64,000 nucleotides of DNA from the NCBI GenBank assembly GCA_963766995.1, contig CAVYCE010000001.1, positions 186,001-250,000 of the forward strand, read 5' to 3'. The stretch is from Bog-473 sp963766995 (GTDB lineage: Bacteria > Actinomycetota > Acidimicrobiia > Acidimicrobiales > RAAP-2). The stretch's first letter is position 1, and the number at the start of each line of letters is the position of its first letter. The notes under the pieces were generated by a model. The model did no database searches. It was not told the DNA's origin and worked only from the letters and a program-made list of their open reading frames with translations. Of this stretch, positions 63,107 to 64,000 are shown piece by piece. The position numbers were made by a program, and so were the translations under genes.

Positions 63107-63850
63107 CTACGACTCGGTACCGCCTTCTTTGGACGCCTCGGCCCGTCGTGCCGACTCCACCAGGAGGCCTGCGTCTACCGGCCATCCGAAGACGGCCCAC
63201 GTGGCCCCGGCCACGCTGAGTGCGGCCACGGTCTCTTCCAACGCTTCTTCTGACTTGGGCGGTGGTCCGGCCCAGGTCACCTCGAGGTCGCCCACCAGGG
63301 CCCGCTCTGCCACCAACGCCGGCTCGACGTCCCACAGATTGAGGGCCGCGCCAGCCCCCTGGGCTTCAGTCACACGCCCAGCCGATCCCCCGGCCACCCA
63401 CACCGCCAACCCGATCTCCTTGAGCTTTTGGCCCAGAGACACCATGTCGGAGCGTCGTTCGTCCGCCGTGGGATACGGAATGCCGTAGGCCCGGTTCTCG
63501 GACTCGCTCAGCTTGTCCCCCGTGCCCAACCCGGCAATGACCCGACCCGGCGCTAGCTCCTGCAAGGCAGTGAACTGACCAAGCAACACGGCGGGTGGCA
63601 CCAATCCCACTCGAGCCACCAGCGTCCCGATGTACGGACCGCCCCCCGGGCGTTCGGCCAACCACGGCTGTGACGCCGCGAAGGCCAGCACCGGGAACGG
63701 GGCCAGTGCTGGTCGCTCCGGTTGCCCCATCGGCCACAGGTGGTCGTAACAAAAGATGCCGTCCACTCCGGCCGCCACCGCAGTGGCTGCTACTTCCAGT
63801 GCGTCATCCGGACTGTCTCGGAACGTGGGCAGGATGAGACCGACCCTCAT
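63107..63850 (-). CDS. Luciferase-like (LLM), probably F420-dependent oxidoreductase
   Basis: 247 residues from ATG 63850. MRVGLILPTFRDSPDDALEVAATAVAAGVDGIFCYDHLWP and ELAPGRVIAGLGTGDKLSESENRAYG are characteristic LLM blocks binding flavin or F420. The latter half is shorter than in average members. Its start shares the stop of the ROK kinase gene (GTGATG), so it is co-translated. Confidence 0.85.
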   Translation of the reverse strand: MRVGLILPTFRDSPDDALEVAATAVAAGVDGIFCYDHLWPMGQPERPALAPFPVLAFAASQPWLAERPGGGPYIGTLVARVGLVPPAVLLGQFTALQELAPGRVIAGLGTGDKLSESENRAYGIPYPTADERRSDMVSLGQKLKEIGLAVWVAGGSAGRVTEAQGAGAALNLWDVEPALVAERALVGDLEVTWAGPPPKSEEALEETVAALSVAGATWAVFGWPVDAGLLVESARRAEASKEGGTES

Positions 63851-64000
63851 CACAGTCCCCCGTGGCGTGCCGCCAGCGCCGCCCCCACCGCACCAGCGCG
63901 CTCCCCGAACGCGGCCGCCACAATCGCCGTCTCGGGCCGAGCCCTTCCACCTTCCACCATGTCGTCGAAGGCGGCCCGGGCTGCGTTCAGCAGCAGGTCC
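63850..64000 (-). CDS. ROK family kinase, C-terminal end (5' end outside window)
   Basis: The last 49 codons are present, stop at 63850-63852. The tail AIVAAAFGERAGAVGAALAA is the typical end of ROK sugar kinases such as glucokinase. The rest lies beyond the window, so the sugar cannot be named. Coupled to the LLM gene. Confidence 0.7.
   Translation of the reverse strand, partial: DLLLNAARAAFDDMVEGGRARPETAIVAAAFGERAGAVGAALAARHGGL

Overview
The window reads as a contiguous piece of a GC-rich actinobacterial chromosome. An Acidimicrobiia-like lineage is the best guess from gene content: F420-type PPOX and luciferase-like enzymes, three DinB/mycothiol-transferase-like proteins, a B12-dependent ribonucleotide reductase, type II NADH dehydrogenase, clustered amidohydrolases and many MpaB, SDR and acyl-CoA enzymes. 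The lineage is inferred, not proven. No rRNA, tRNA, CRISPR array, insertion sequence or prophage was recognised. Genes are tightly packed: same-strand neighbours often share ATGA, GTGA or TTGA junctions, five convergent pairs interlock their stop codons over exactly 4 bp, and at least fifteen genes have a TANNNT -10 box only 6-9 nt before the start codon, implying leaderless mRNAs.

Layout. 1-3071 (minus): a membrane-tethered substrate-binding protein (3' end outside the window) coupled to a C-terminally anchored surface protein. 3147-6143: TetR regulator with a palindromic operator, alpha/beta hydrolase, F420-type PPOX protein and a DapB-like dehydrogenase. 6435-17712: an amine/glutamate metabolism island. 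Minus strand: Zn-ribbon ABM protein, USP-domain protein, APC permease and GlnT-type ligase. Plus strand: flavin-binding protein, GlxB-GlxC-GlxD (glutamate-synthase-like trio, homologous to N-methylglutamate synthase), a DAO/SoxB-like FAD oxidase, XRE-cupin regulator and GATase, followed by a minus-strand UspA. 17908-20671: DinB protein, DHA2-type MFS exporter and MerR regulator. 20719-25974: a truncated DprE1-like fragment, a possible Cys/Leu-rich leader peptide, and a complete branched-chain-type ABC importer (livG-F-H-M-K) whose livF and livM are each broken by a single-base shift.

26096-42567 is a housekeeping and catabolic mixture: APH-like kinase, sulfatase, ketopantoate reductase, MpaB oxygenase (frameshifted), aldose epimerase, SurE, ArfB-like hydrolase, aldo/keto reductase, NUDIX, NDH-2, acyl-CoA dehydrogenase and SDRs. 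42603-48869 (minus) is a seven-gene catabolic operon: MpaB oxygenase, TetR, SDR, amidohydrolase, acetoacetate-decarboxylase-like protein, second amidohydrolase, methyltransferase. 48951-52231 holds a DinB protein, a PrmC-like methyltransferase and small membrane proteins. 52629-55699 is nrdJ with a textbook promoter and paired NrdR boxes. 55867-64000 holds glycerol kinase, an SDR/QueA-like/SufR-like operon, ACT protein, PlsC, SMP-30 lactonase, alanine-type aminotransferase, LLM oxidoreductase and the end of a ROK kinase.

Functionally the most cohesive unit is the 6.4-17.7 kb island, which looks like uptake of an amine or amino acid, gamma-glutamylation, glutamate-synthase-like transfer and flavin-dependent oxidation under an XRE-cupin regulator. 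Four clear single-base frameshifts (TetR, LivF, LivM, MpaB) mean either residual assembly errors or real gene decay; raw reads would decide.
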